From DASSKK01 sp035690495 (GTDB lineage: Bacteria > Actinomycetota > Actinomycetes > Propionibacteriales > Nocardioidaceae), in NCBI GenBank assembly GCA_035690495.1, contig DASSKK010000049.1, positions 1-42,588 on the forward strand: a stretch of DNA of 42,588 nucleotides, written 5' to 3'. This document shows positions 12,449-21,506 of the stretch, one piece after another. The notes under the pieces are model-generated. The model made no database searches. It was not told the origin of the DNA and saw only the letters and a list, made by a program, of their open reading frames with translations. Position 1 is the first letter of the stretch, and each line of letters starts with the position of its first letter. Both the position numbers and the translations under genes were made by a program.

Positions 12449-14484
12449 GGCGCCGCGACCTGCACCACGTCGACCGCGATGCTGCGGTGCGGGAACTTGC
12501 CCTGCACGACCCGGTTGATCGCGGTCGCGTCGATGTCGACGTACCAGCCGTCGCCGGCTTCGCCGTCGGCGTCCGGGGTGGTGAGCAGGTAGCAGACGGT
12601 GTCCCGGGCGATCAGGTCGAGCAGCGCCTCCCGGCCGGCCCTGGTCCTCGTCCGCAGCGTGTAGGACGCCTGCATGCCGCGCTGCGCCCCGTGGACGACG
12701 ATCGGCAGGGTGGGGCCGTCCTCGGTCGGGTCGTCCAGCGGCAGGTGCACCGCCTTGTCCCGGCTCTCGGTGAACGCGGTCTGCTCGGCCACCTCGACCG
12801 GGATGGCGGAGGCCGGGTCGGTGGCGTCGAGCAACCACCACGAGTCGGTGGTCGCGAGCGCCGGCACGGCCGGGCTGTTCGCCGACGCGATCGTCTGGGC
12901 CCCCGTGGTGCCGATCGTGCGGGCCCGGTACCAGCGGACCCGGCCGGGCACCACCCAGTGGTCGACCACGGTGGCGGTGTCGTCGCTGGCCGGGGTGCCG
13001 ACACCGCCGCGCAGCCCGGTCCAGGTCTGCTGGTCGTCGGAGAACTCGACGGTGAACGCGGTGTTCGTGTGGTCCCAGTCGGGGCCGGTGTCGGCGCCGG
13101 TGATCGCGAGCGAGACCTGCGGGGCGTTGGTGGTCAGGTCGGTCCGCGGGGTGGCGACGAGAGCAGGGACGGTCGGCGGGGTGAGCTGCTCCGTCCAGTC
13201 GACGATGCCCCACAGGGTCTGCTGCCCGCCGGTCTGGGTGGCGCGGACGAACGCCCGGTAGCGGGTGGCGTTGACGAGGTCCGTGTCGAGCGTCCAGGCC
13301 TGCTGCGTGCCAGGTGTGACCCCGGAGTCGGTGACCGCCGTCCCTGAACCGGGGGTGGCACCGTACTGGCCGGTCTCGACGATCACCTGCCAGTCGGTCT
13401 GTTGCGCCCCGGGCGCGGGGGTGGTGGTCCACGTGACTGTCGGCCGGGTGGTCGTGGTCACCGGGTCGGCGGGGCCGGTGACGACAAGGGTCGGGCCGGG
13501 CTGGGCGGTGAACTGGACGTCCGGCGCGAACGGGCCCTGCAACTGCGCGCCGGCCTCCTGATCGGCGACGCTCAGGTTGTACGCCGACCCGACGGCGATC
13601 GTCGCCGACGCCGGGATCGCCACCGTGAGCGTGCCACCGTCCGGTACCGAGCACGGGTTCCACACGGGCGTCGACTGCCACGACGAGGTGCCCGCGTTCC
13701 AGTAGCTGTACTGCGTCGCGCCAACCGTCTTGAGCCGCAGCGCGTACGCATTGATCGCCGCGCCGTCGGTGGAGTGCACCTGGTGGGAGACGGTGAGCCC
13801 GGTCGAGGTGTCGACGTACCCGCCGTTCGACGGGGCGGTGATCGTCGGCTGGGCGGGCGGGGTGGCGAGCGGCTGGATCGCGACGAGTTGCGCGGTCCAC
13901 ATGACCGTGCCGCTCGGTGACACCCGGTCGCCGGTCGCACCCACCGATGTGCCGAGGTCTTCGCTCGCCACCTCCACGTGGACGTTCGTGGTGGACGACT
14001 GCTCCACCAGCTCCGTCATCCCGTCCGGCGGGGTGACGGCCGCGTAGCAGGTGAACGCGGCGAGGAGCAGGCATCCGGCGCTCGTGGTCGTGACGCCGGG
14101 TGCGGTCATCGGCGCGTCGTTGCCGCCGTCTCCGGAACTCACGTTGATCGGGGTGTCCGGGTCGGCGCCGCGCAACAGGACAGAAGCAACCACCCACGCG
14201 TGGTTGGTGCTCGGGTCCTGAGCCGGGAACTGGTAGCTGGACGGCTCTGTGTCTGTCAGCACCCGGGCGAACACGTACGCGTACGTCGGGTTGACGTCGC
14301 CCGTGTCGCCGCCACGATCGACCCGCACCCGAGTCCACCCTGCGGGAGTGCTGAGTGGGCCGGCAGCGTCGGCCTCGACGAACACCAGCATCAGGTCATC
14401 GGCGACCGCGCTCGGGACGGCGACAACCGGACCGGTCTGGTTGACGGTCGACCCGCCGCGCGCATCCTCCACGGTGATTGGCAT
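12445..14484 (-). CDS. Large minor tail protein with Fn3/Ig-like domains
   Basis: 679 residues. The first ~220 residues form a beta-rich module ('MPITVEDARGG' to 'TAQLVAIQPLATPP'). Several fibronectin/Ig-like modules follow, recognised by Pro-Thr linkers and WT..-type strands ('TTTTRPTVTWTTTPAPGAQ', 'WQVIVETG', 'RYRAFVRATQTGG', 'FTVEFSDDQQTWT'). The C-terminal ~150 residues contain 'LLDLIARDTVCYLLTTPDAD' and 'GWYVDIDATAINRVVQG', resembling distal-tail or hub-associated domains. It lies between the tape measure region and the DUF5047 protein. The ATG overlaps the upstream stop as TGATG. Confidence 0.7.
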   Translation of the reverse strand: MPITVEDARGGSTVNQTGPVVAVPSAVADDLMLVFVEADAAGPLSTPAGWTRVRVDRGGDTGDVNPTYAYVFARVLTDTEPSSYQFPAQDPSTNHAWVVASVLLRGADPDTPINVSSGDGGNDAPMTAPGVTTTSAGCLLLAAFTCYAAVTPPDGMTELVEQSSTTNVHVEVASEDLGTSVGATGDRVSPSGTVMWTAQLVAIQPLATPPAQPTITAPSNGGYVDTSTGLTVSHQVHSTDGAAINAYALRLKTVGATQYSYWNAGTSSWQSTPVWNPCSVPDGGTLTVAIPASATIAVGSAYNLSVADQEAGAQLQGPFAPDVQFTAQPGPTLVVTGPADPVTTTTRPTVTWTTTPAPGAQQTDWQVIVETGQYGATPGSGTAVTDSGVTPGTQQAWTLDTDLVNATRYRAFVRATQTGGQQTLWGIVDWTEQLTPPTVPALVATPRTDLTTNAPQVSLAITGADTGPDWDHTNTAFTVEFSDDQQTWTGLRGGVGTPASDDTATVVDHWVVPGRVRWYRARTIGTTGAQTIASANSPAVPALATTDSWWLLDATDPASAIPVEVAEQTAFTESRDKAVHLPLDDPTEDGPTLPIVVHGAQRGMQASYTLRTRTRAGREALLDLIARDTVCYLLTTPDADGEAGDGWYVDIDATAINRVVQGKFPHRSIAVDVVQVAAP

Positions 14485-14774
14485 CAGCGCACCCGCCGAC
14501 GTACGACGTCCATCTGTGCCGGGTCCAGATCGGCAAGCATCGACACATCGACCGACACACCTCGATCGTGCGCCGCCGCCACCTGCCCCTTGAGCACCGG
14601 CAGCAGGACGCGGCGTACGTCGTGCGGGAAGTCCCGGGTTCCCGGCCGCCACGCGGCGGCGTGGTCGAGTTCGGCCGGCCACCAGCCGCGCCGGCACGTC
14701 TCGCACAGCCACGGGGCGGTCTGGGCGTCGGCGACCACCGCGACGGGCGTCCCGCCGCACTGCGGGCAGGTCAC
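14484..14774 (-). CDS. 96-residue zinc-ribbon protein
   Basis: The N-terminus carries a zinc ribbon: 'CPQCGG' (C3-x2-C6) and 'CETCRRGWW' about 25 residues later. A helical region and 'VSVDVSMLADLDPAQMDVVR' follow. The GTG overlaps the tape measure stop as GTGA. A zinc-ribbon protein right after the tape measure is uncommon in textbook tail operons. A role in tail assembly is inferred from place only. Confidence 0.65.
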   Translation of the reverse strand: MTCPQCGGTPVAVVADAQTAPWLCETCRRGWWPAELDHAAAWRPGTRDFPHDVRRVLLPVLKGQVAAAHDRGVSVDVSMLADLDPAQMDVVRRRVR

Positions 14775-17700
14775 GTCGCCAGCCCCGCCCCGGCCACGGC
14801 GGCGAAGTCCTGGAGGAACCGCCGCTGCGCGTGGTCGATCATCGTCGCGGTGGATTCGGTGCCGTACCGGGCGTCGATCTGCGGCGCGTACGTGATCACC
14901 ACCGACGGCTTGGCCAGCGGCACACCGATCGCCGTCCCGTGCGCCGCCCCACCCGCAGGGGTGGACAGGTTGCGGATCGCGTCCGGGGACAGCGACGCCG
15001 CCTGCGAAGCGGCAGCCATCGCGGCCTGAGCGGCAGCGATGATCCCCGGGATCCCCGAGTTGATCCCGGCCGCGAGCGCGTCCGCGTACGACCGGCCAGA
15101 GGTCTGCCCGAGCGCCGCAAGCTGCGTCTGCACGTCCTGCGTAGTCGAGATCAGCGTGTTCTGCAGGTCCGCGACCCGCGAGTTGAACTGCGACTGGAGG
15201 TCCAAGAGCTGCTGGCCGAGGTCGCCGTACAGGCCGGTCTGCTCCCGCTGAACCTCGACACCGGCCGCCTGGGTGTACTGCACGACCGAGTCGTTGAGCG
15301 CCTGCAACTGCGCGTCGGTGCCCTGGGTGAGCGCCCGCACCTGCGCCAGCGCCTCCGGACCCTTGTCGAGTCCGAGGAGCTGCACCACCTGGTCGGACAG
15401 GCCCCGGGCGCGAAGCTGCGCGAGGTCGTCCGACCACTGCTGCATGGTCTGGATCTGCTGGTCGACGTTCGCGGTCAACTGCTCGGCGGACATGGCGTTC
15501 TGTGAGTTGAACGCGTCCATCGCCGACGACAGCAGCCCGAGGTTCTTGAGGATGGCGTCCGCGCCGTCCTGGTCGGTCGACGTCCAACCGACGAGAGACG
15601 CGTTCGACTGCGTCAGGTCGGTGGAGGTCAGCTCCTTGAGCCGGGACTGGATCGCCTGCTGGGTGGAGGTGGCGAGCTGCTGTTGAGCGTCCGCGACACC
15701 GGACGCGTAGTCGGCCTGGGCCTGGGTGAGCCGCTGGGTGAGCGACGCCTGCTGATCGAGGAGCCCGTTCAGCGTCGACAGGGCATCGGAGGCCTTCTGC
15801 CTCGCGTCGTCGTACGCCTGCTGCGCGGCCCGGTCGATCTCCTCCTGGATCGACTGACGCTGCTCGGCGAGCCGCAGCCACTCGTCCGAGTACTCCTGCT
15901 CCGCAGCCATCCGCTTCGTGATGTCCGCGACCTGCTGGCGGGCGGTCTCGTGCTCGAACTGCCACTGCTCCTTGTTCGCGGCGAGCTGCTGGCGGGCCTG
16001 GAGGGCCGTCTGTGCCGCGTCGTACCGGCGCTGCTGGGCGTCCTGCGCTGCCTGGCGGTCGAAGTCGGTCAGGGCGCGGGTCGCGTTCTGCACCGCCTCC
16101 GTCGCCGACGCGATGTCACCCTTCGCGCCCTTCGCCTGCTCGGCGGCGAGCTGCGCGTTCGCCTTCGAGATCGCCGCGACGAGATCGGCGCGCTGGCGGG
16201 CCTGCTCGGCGAGCTGGTTGCCCTGCTGCCACAGCTGCACCAGGTAGCCGACACCGGCGATGCTCGCGGAGATCGCCTGCGACGTCGGCGCCGACATCCC
16301 GGCCGTGATGGTCTGGCTGATCCGGTCGGTGACGCTCCCACCGGAGGCGAACCGCGCCCACCCGCCGTCGGCGTACCGGTTGATCCGCTCCAGCTCGGCC
16401 GGGAACATCGCGGCCGACCGGGCGTTGACGACGAACTCGCCGTTGGACAGCAACGCCGGGATCGAATCCGACGTGGCGGTGCCCGGACCGACCATCCAGC
16501 CGCCGCCGGCCTTGCGCTGCCCACCGCCGATGTACGTGCGGGAACTCCCGCCGGAGCTTCCGGACAGGATGCCGCCGAGCACGTCGCCGGTCGAGCCGGT
16601 CGGACCGCTCGCGGTCGGGACGTTCACCGGCGTCGAGTTGATCGCCAGCATCTTCGACAGGATGCCCGCGAGCGCCGAATCGGCCGCGTCGATGCCGGAC
16701 GTGCCGACCTTCACGATCGGGTACTGCGACCCGAGGATGCCGGCCAGCCCGAGCAGGTCCGACATGTTCTGGTGCGCCGTCTGCGTGTTGGCCTTCACAG
16801 TCAGCGACGCGGGCGTCTGTGAGAGGTCCTGCGCTTGCCCGATCAGCCCGCCGAGCTGCTGGCCAACGTCGTGGGCCTGCTGGGAGGTGAGCAGCCCGGC
16901 CGCGACCCAGCTGTGCAGCATGTCCGACGCCTTGCTGATCGAGATGGACCCGTCCTCCATCCCGAGCCGCAAGGTCTGCGCCGCGTCGGTGACGGACAGC
17001 GCCGCCTCGGCCAGCTTGAGGTTCGCCGCCCGGGCCTCAGCGCTGGCACTGCCGTGCTTCTTCACCGCCTCTGCGGCGTCGGCCTCGGCCTGCTTCTGCT
17101 GGTCGAGAGCATCAGCCAGCGCGAACAGCGGGTCAGAGAGCCGGTGGAGCGCATTCTGCTGCTCCAGCAACTGCTGCGTCGCGTTCGCCGTCTTGAGCCC
17201 GAGTGTCGCCTGAGCATCCGACAGCCCGCGGACCTGGCCCTCACCGGTGGATGCGGCGGCGCCGGCATCCTGGACCGCGCCCTTGTAGTCCTTCAGCTCA
17301 CCGATCAGGTCGGAGCGGCCCTTCGGGCTCATCGCGGCCAGGATCTTGTTGAGCGCCGCAGCCGCGAGGTCTGCCCGGCCACTGGTCACCAACTGCGCGA
17401 GGGCCTTGTCCAGCGACTCGATGTTGCCGGTGAACTCGCCCACCTTCGTGAACGACCCGGGGACCGCACCGAACAGGTGGACGACGTTGTCGAGGACACG
17501 GAGCAGTCGATCGGGCGGTGGTGCGTCGGCTACCGACTTGGCAGCCTTGTCGACGTCCCGCAACGATTCGGCGTAGTCGGTGAGCCGCTGGTAGCCGCTC
17601 ACCCGTCCGAGCGCCTGCAACGACGCGGTCAGCTCGTCCACGTCCGGCGGGGTGTTCCCGATGACGTCGTCCAGCCCCTTGACGACCGTCGCCCACACGG

Positions 17701-19075
17701 GGATCGCGATGGCGATGCCCGCCCCGGCGATGCCGAGCTTGCTCAGCCCACCCGCCGCGCCGAGCCCGTTCGTCCGGATGCCGGCCAAAGTGGTGAGCAG
17801 CTTCGACGCCTTCGCCGAGTCGTACAGCTTCAGTGCGATGTTCACCGCGCCCAGCCCGGACGCGATCCCCACAAGTGTCGGTCCGACCGGGGAGGAGGCG
17901 ATGGCGGCGATGGCGTCGGCGATCCCCTCGACGGCCCGCAGCACGACCGGCCCGATCGGTGCCGCGGCGGTCGAGACGGCGACGAGAGCGTGCGCGATCG
18001 ACCCGAGGGTGTCGGCGACGACTGGGCCGTTCTGCCGCACGTAGGTGATGAACTCGTGCATCGCCGACGACTCGTCGAGTTCCTGACCCCAGCGGGAGAA
18101 GTCGGCGGTCAACGACTCCAGTTCGTCGCCGACGTCGTGGGAGAGGGGCGCGACGGCCTGGAGCATGCCGGCGAAGCCGGTGGCGAGGTTGCCGATGACG
18201 TGGGCGAACGTGTCGAGCGTCGGAGCGGCCTCGTCGGCGACGAAGCCGAACCAGTTGGTCCAGAACGGGTCGGTGAGAGCGTGTCCGGCCTCGTCGGCGA
18301 GGTGGCCCAGCTCCCCGGCCGTCGAACCAACCAGCCGGTCGATGGTGGGGAGCAGCGCTTCGAGCTGGGTCAGGCCAGATTCCAGGCCGGGGAACAGACC
18401 CTTCTGTGCGGTGGCCCGCAGATCGTCGAGCTTCGGCTTCAACCCGTACAGGAACAGCACGAACCGCTTGCCCTCGTCGGACAGGTTCCCCATCGCCGCG
18501 GCAAGGTTCGCTTCCGCCGTGGCGGAGGTCTTGGCGCTCTTGGTGGTGGAGTCCTGCACCTTCGCGACCGCCTGGAGGGCGGTACCGACGCCGCGGGCGG
18601 CGAGCAGGGTGGTGCCGAGGCCGGCGCCGAACGCGCCGACCGTGCCCGCGGCGCCGAGGAACGCCGCGCTGATCTCCGCACCGACCGGCACCAACGCCGG
18701 GCCGAGAGCGATGCCGGTGTTGAGCAGCAGCGAGAACCTGCGCTGAGCGCCCGAGGTGTTGACGTCGACGCGGGCGGTGCGGCCGTCGATCCGGTCGATA
18801 CCGGCGTCGACCGCTGCCAGCTCGGCCAGCGCCGCCGCGGCATCTACATCGACGTCGGCGTGGGCAGAGCCGACCCGGGCGAGCTGGGCGCGCATCTTGT
18901 CGAGCCGGCGCTGCGCCTCCGCGGTCTCCACCGACAGAGTGGCGGAGGGTCGCTGCCGGGCGTAGGCGGCGAGCTTGTCGTCGAGCCGGTCGACCGCGAT
19001 CTCGGCGCGGCGGATCGCACCGATCAGGTCGGAGGAGTCGCCACGCAGCCGGACGGTCTCGGTGCGATCGGCCAC
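14771..19075 (-). CDS. Tape measure protein
   Basis: 1434 residues, by far the longest gene, directly after the tail chaperone pair. The N-terminal part is helical (IGAIRRAEIAVDRLDDKLAAY). Hydrophobic stretches such as 'AALGPALVPVGAEIS'-like segments and 'GIAGAGIAIAIPVWATVV' occur in the first half. Around residue 860 the phage hallmark 'GPGTATSDSIPALLSNGEFV' is present. Long coiled-coil regions follow (QQLAANKEQWQFEHETARQQ). Length sets tail length; by the usual ~1.5 angstrom per residue rule, this is a long flexible tail. The GTG start follows a GGAAGGGG site. Confidence 0.9.
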   Translation of the reverse strand: MADRTETVRLRGDSSDLIGAIRRAEIAVDRLDDKLAAYARQRPSATLSVETAEAQRRLDKMRAQLARVGSAHADVDVDAAAALAELAAVDAGIDRIDGRTARVDVNTSGAQRRFSLLLNTGIALGPALVPVGAEISAAFLGAAGTVGAFGAGLGTTLLAARGVGTALQAVAKVQDSTTKSAKTSATAEANLAAAMGNLSDEGKRFVLFLYGLKPKLDDLRATAQKGLFPGLESGLTQLEALLPTIDRLVGSTAGELGHLADEAGHALTDPFWTNWFGFVADEAAPTLDTFAHVIGNLATGFAGMLQAVAPLSHDVGDELESLTADFSRWGQELDESSAMHEFITYVRQNGPVVADTLGSIAHALVAVSTAAAPIGPVVLRAVEGIADAIAAIASSPVGPTLVGIASGLGAVNIALKLYDSAKASKLLTTLAGIRTNGLGAAGGLSKLGIAGAGIAIAIPVWATVVKGLDDVIGNTPPDVDELTASLQALGRVSGYQRLTDYAESLRDVDKAAKSVADAPPPDRLLRVLDNVVHLFGAVPGSFTKVGEFTGNIESLDKALAQLVTSGRADLAAAALNKILAAMSPKGRSDLIGELKDYKGAVQDAGAAASTGEGQVRGLSDAQATLGLKTANATQQLLEQQNALHRLSDPLFALADALDQQKQAEADAAEAVKKHGSASAEARAANLKLAEAALSVTDAAQTLRLGMEDGSISISKASDMLHSWVAAGLLTSQQAHDVGQQLGGLIGQAQDLSQTPASLTVKANTQTAHQNMSDLLGLAGILGSQYPIVKVGTSGIDAADSALAGILSKMLAINSTPVNVPTASGPTGSTGDVLGGILSGSSGGSSRTYIGGGQRKAGGGWMVGPGTATSDSIPALLSNGEFVVNARSAAMFPAELERINRYADGGWARFASGGSVTDRISQTITAGMSAPTSQAISASIAGVGYLVQLWQQGNQLAEQARQRADLVAAISKANAQLAAEQAKGAKGDIASATEAVQNATRALTDFDRQAAQDAQQRRYDAAQTALQARQQLAANKEQWQFEHETARQQVADITKRMAAEQEYSDEWLRLAEQRQSIQEEIDRAAQQAYDDARQKASDALSTLNGLLDQQASLTQRLTQAQADYASGVADAQQQLATSTQQAIQSRLKELTSTDLTQSNASLVGWTSTDQDGADAILKNLGLLSSAMDAFNSQNAMSAEQLTANVDQQIQTMQQWSDDLAQLRARGLSDQVVQLLGLDKGPEALAQVRALTQGTDAQLQALNDSVVQYTQAAGVEVQREQTGLYGDLGQQLLDLQSQFNSRVADLQNTLISTTQDVQTQLAALGQTSGRSYADALAAGINSGIPGIIAAAQAAMAAASQAASLSPDAIRNLSTPAGGAAHGTAIGVPLAKPSVVITYAPQIDARYGTESTATMIDHAQRRFLQDFAAVAGAGLAT

Positions 19076-19081
19076 GTGTCA

Positions 19082-19950
19082 TCACCCCTTCCTGTACGCG
19101 AGAACCTGCAACCCGGGCACGCTGCCCAGGTCACGTGCCTGCCGGACGGTCCGCTGCTTCGCCTCGCAGCCCGGGCAGATGACGACGGCGTAGTCGACCG
19201 GGCGGACCTGGCCGCCCTGCTCCGGGTTCCACTCCTCAGGCCGGGTGCCGCACTCCCGGCAGGTCCGCCGGTCCAGCGCCGCCCACGCGAGCGCCTTGTC
19301 CCGGTCCAGGTCGGTCCAGACAGCCGGACCGCCGAGGAAGTGTGAGTGCGGGATGCCCCGCGGCCCGCAGTAGGCCATCTCCTCGGCGAGCATCGGCTCC
19401 GAGGTCAGCCTTTTGGGACCCGCACCGACCGGGGCACGAGGATCGCCGACAAGCACGCGGCGAGAGCGTCGCCCTTCTCCTGCTCCTGCCATTTCCCGTC
19501 GGGCGCGAGCTCGGCCGCCCACTCGGTCTCGGTGAGCGGCTTCTCCCCGTCCTCGACGACGACGCAGCGGGCGAACAGGGCCGGGATCAGCGTGTCCGGG
19601 TTCCACGCCGGCGGCGGCGGGGCTTTGCCGTCCTCCGCCTGTTCGGCGGCCTGCTTGTGCTTCGCGAGCTGGTCCTCCGACGGCGGGTGTTCCTCCCGCA
19701 GCTCCTCCCAGTCGGGCAGCGGGATCGCCTCGAAGGTGATGCGGCACACGTGGGTGAGCAGTTCCGCCCGGGCAGCATCCAGCGCCGCCCGGGCGGAACT
19801 GACCGCCGCCTCGTCGCCTGCCAGCTTCGCCGTCCGCAGCTCCCGCGCTGCTTCGTCGACCAGCTCCTGCGCGTCGTCGCAGTCGTCGAGGACAAGGTCG
19901 TAGTGGGTGCGCCGGCGCCGGTGGCGGGACAGCCCGTCGCGGAGGCTCAC
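19082..19950 (-). CDS. Tail assembly chaperone GT, -1 frameshift fusion
   Basis: join(19950..19411, 19411..19082). Ribosomes reading the upstream chaperone frame can slip back one base on CCCAAAA (19417-19411), giving a 289-residue fusion instead of the 181-residue product. The extension starts RLTSEPMLAEEMAYCGPRG and holds a zinc-binding pattern, 'CRECG' and 'CPGCE'. The extension frame has no good start of its own and normal coding composition. This is the lambda G/GT arrangement conserved in siphoviruses. The product helps polymerise the tail tube on the tape measure and is absent from virions. Confidence 0.75.
19405..19950 (-). CDS. Tail assembly chaperone G
   Basis: A 181-residue unshifted product. 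It begins VSLRDGLSRHRRRRTHYDLV, then shows a helical region (CDDAQELVDEAARELRTAKL), 'FEAIPLPDWEELREEHPPS', a Gln/Glu-rich linker, 'PALFARCVVVEDGEKPLTET' and the frameshift site just before the stop. Position between major tail protein and tape measure, plus the slippery site, identify it. The GTG overlaps the tail protein stop as GTGA. Confidence 0.8.
   Translation of the reverse strand: MSLRDGLSRHRRRRTHYDLVLDDCDDAQELVDEAARELRTAKLAGDEAAVSSARAALDAARAELLTHVCRITFEAIPLPDWEELREEHPPSEDQLAKHKQAAEQAEDGKAPPPPAWNPDTLIPALFARCVVVEDGEKPLTETEWAAELAPDGKWQEQEKGDALAACLSAILVPRSVRVPKG
19411..19417 (-). promoter_or_regulatory. -1 ribosomal slippery site CCCAAAA
   Basis: In the zero frame it reads GT(C CCA AAA) GGC TGA, the X-XXY-YYZ form. 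The stop codon lies one codon further on, so only slipped ribosomes continue into the T extension. Confidence 0.75.
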
Positions 19951-20444
19951 GCGGCCGCCGGGATGACGACGTCGACCTCCGGCGGCCCGGTGATCGCGAA
20001 CCCGACGACGACCCGGGCCTGGTCGGTGCCGGCCACGTTGATCGGCTTGCCGACCGAGGCGACCTTCACCGGCCAGATGTCGATCAGGTTCCCGGTCGCG
20101 TTGCCGCCGTGGTAGATGACGATGTGCGTCTCGGTGCCCTCCGGCAGGACGGTCCGCACGTCCTGCCCGTCGATCGACGCGCTGAACGTGAGCGACTGGT
20201 CGCCGTCCGGGCCGCGCATCCCGGTCGTCTCGGACTTGAAGTTCGACCCGAGGCCCTGCGTCGACACCTTGTCGGCGGTGATGCTCCACGACGTCGCGTC
20301 GCGGACGGCGTCGGTCAGGTCGGTGCCGGCGTCCAACTCGGTCGACGTGGGGGCGGTCAGGTCGGCGATCGCGTCGACCGAACGGATCTCGGTGACCCCC
20401 GGGTTGATGTACTCGGTGGAGGCGGGCAGCGAGGTGGCGGGCAT
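19947..20444 (-). CDS. Major tail protein
   Basis: 165 residues, beta-rich, with 'GVTEIRSVDAIADLTAPTST', 'SWSITADKVSTQGLGSNFKS', 'GDQSLTFSASIDGQDVRTVL' and 'KVASVGKPINVAGTDQARVV'. The size, the strong AAGGAG ribosome site (high expression) and the place directly before the frameshifted chaperone pair identify the tail tube subunit. Confidence 0.85.
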   Translation of the reverse strand: MPATSLPASTEYINPGVTEIRSVDAIADLTAPTSTELDAGTDLTDAVRDATSWSITADKVSTQGLGSNFKSETTGMRGPDGDQSLTFSASIDGQDVRTVLPEGTETHIVIYHGGNATGNLIDIWPVKVASVGKPINVAGTDQARVVVGFAITGPPEVDVVIPAAA

Positions 20445-20464
20445 GAGGGTTCTCCTTCACACGG

Positions 20465-20490
20465 GAGCCCCCGCCGGGCGGCCGGGGGTC
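20465..20490 (-). terminator. GC-rich hairpin before the major tail gene
   Basis: The arms GAGCCCCCG and CGGGGGTC pair with one bulged base around a 9-nt loop. It lies in the only sizeable gap of the connector/tail region, between the 53-residue gene and the major tail protein. It could be a terminator, an attenuator or an RNA-stabilising stem. There is no U-tract. Confidence 0.3.
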
Positions 20491-20504
20491 TGGCTTGCGG
20501 GGGG

Positions 20505-20666
20505 TCAGGACTTCTTGCGCCGCTTGGTCGCGGCACGCTTCTTGGGTGCCGGCCGCTCGGTCTGCTCGACCTCGTACCAGCCGGTCTTGTAGGGCAGGGA
20601 AGACGCCGGCATCAGCTTCTCGACTCCCAGCTCGTCGTTGCGGGCCAGGACGAAACGTGCGGCCAT
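20505..20666 (-). CDS. 53-residue protein with Lys/Arg-rich tail
   Basis: 'MAARFVLARNDELGVEKLMP' is followed by a short acidic/aromatic part (YKTGWYEVEQTE) and a very basic C-terminus (PKKRAATKRRKKS). The ATG overlaps the upstream stop as TGATG. It is encoded between the tail-terminator-like gene and the major tail protein. A head-tail joining or DNA-binding accessory role is possible but not shown. Confidence 0.55.
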   Translation of the reverse strand: MAARFVLARNDELGVEKLMPASSLPYKTGWYEVEQTERPAPKKRAATKRRKKS

Positions 20667-21061
20667 CACGGGCTCCCTGGGGTGGTGGCGAAGCGGTACA
20701 CGTCGATCGCGAGGAACAGCGACGGGGTGACGTCGGTGTCCTCGGTCACGGGCTGGCTGGCGAGCTGTGTGACGTACAGCGTGTTCCGGCCGGGCACGCT
20801 CACCCCGGCCAGCACGGCCGCGCGGGCCTTGTCGACGCCCCACTGCGCCTGCTGGCGGCCGGCGCCGAACGAGTGCAGGACCGCGGTCATCGTCAGGTCG
20901 GAGAACCGGTCACCGAGGGAGCCGTCGAGCGAGCCCTCGTCGGTGTAGAGCACCGAGTAGGGGGCGGTCAGCCCGGTGCCGGTGGCGTCGCCGACCGTCA
21001 GCCCAGCGGCACGCAGGGCGGCGAGCAGCGCATCGGTATGCGGCCGCGCCTGCGGGATCAT
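20666..21061 (-). CDS. Tail terminator-like protein
   Basis: 131 residues: 'HTDALLAALRAAGLTVGDAT', 'APYSVLYTDEGSLDGSLGDR' and 'LTMTAVLHSFGAGRQQAQWG', then 'VTPSLFLAIDVYRFATTP'. The alpha/beta pattern (helix, strand with tyrosine, then 'VDKARAAVLAGVSVPG') and the position before the major tail protein match tail-terminator (gpU-like) proteins. The ATG at 21061 overlaps the upstream stop; a GTG one codon upstream is an alternative start. Confidence 0.65.
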   Translation of the reverse strand: MIPQARPHTDALLAALRAAGLTVGDATGTGLTAPYSVLYTDEGSLDGSLGDRFSDLTMTAVLHSFGAGRQQAQWGVDKARAAVLAGVSVPGRNTLYVTQLASQPVTEDTDVTPSLFLAIDVYRFATTPGSP

Positions 21062-21423
21062 CACAGGATGCCGTCCGCGAGGTCACCCATCGCCTTGAGG
21101 AACCGGGGCGCCTCGACGTCGGCTGCCCGGTTGCCGTCGAGGTGGGGCGGCTGGTTCCTCGAGCCGTACTCGAACGACATGCCGCCCTGGGGCATCGACG
21201 AGTCCGGCCCGACGTCCGTCCAGACGTTGCCACCGTTGCGGCGGAGCTCGTCGTAGCCGATGCTGGCCGGGTAGTGCTTGCCGTGTTTGCCGGCGGAGCG
21301 GCGGGCGTTCTCGCGCCACCCGTTCTTGAGGTTGACCGCGGCGTGCTCGACCACCGCTGCCGTCCTCTCCGGCAGCTCAGCGGCGGCCTTGTGCAGGTCG
21401 CGGGCCAGGTCGGCGAGGCTCAT
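21061..21423 (-). CDS. HK97 gp10-like neck/connector protein
   Basis: 120 residues. The N-terminal half is helical (MSLADLARDLHKAAAELPER, VVEHAAVNLKNGWRENA) and the second half contains 'YPASIGYDELRRNGGNVWTD' and 'GMSFEYGSRNQPPHLDGN'. This is the usual pattern of HK97 gp10-like proteins (helical start, 'G...G.EYG' motif) that join head and tail. The ATG overlaps the stop of the tiny membrane gene as ATGA. Confidence 0.75.
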   Translation of the reverse strand: MSLADLARDLHKAAAELPERTAAVVEHAAVNLKNGWRENARRSAGKHGKHYPASIGYDELRRNGGNVWTDVGPDSSMPQGGMSFEYGSRNQPPHLDGNRAADVEAPRFLKAMGDLADGIL

Positions 21424-21506
21424 CGCCGGCCCATCCAGAGGATGTGGGCGAGAGCAGCCAGCGAGACGACGGTCAGCATGGCGTAGAGCCAGTCCGTGAC
21501 TGTCAC
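21420..21506 (-). CDS. 28-residue membrane peptide
   Basis: VTVTDWLYAMLTVVSLAALA followed by HILWMGRR: essentially one hydrophobic helix with a basic end. The GTG overlaps the upstream stop (GTGA) and the stop overlaps the next ATG (ATGA), so the coupled chain of connector genes runs through it. It may be a genuine micro-membrane protein or chiefly a translational bridge. Confidence 0.45.
   Translation of the reverse strand: MTVTDWLYAMLTVVSLAALAHILWMGRR

Noticed and set aside
11393..14338. Single 981-residue leftward frame joining two tail genes
   Set aside because: The first two thirds have off-frame composition overlapping the 679-residue tail gene; a GTGA-coupled start at 12448 explains the real part.
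16835..19345. 836-residue rightward open frame opposite the tape measure gene
   Set aside because: Antisense shadow of GC-rich codons; composition rich in Arg/Gly/Asp/Val with no domain, and the leftward gene is certain.
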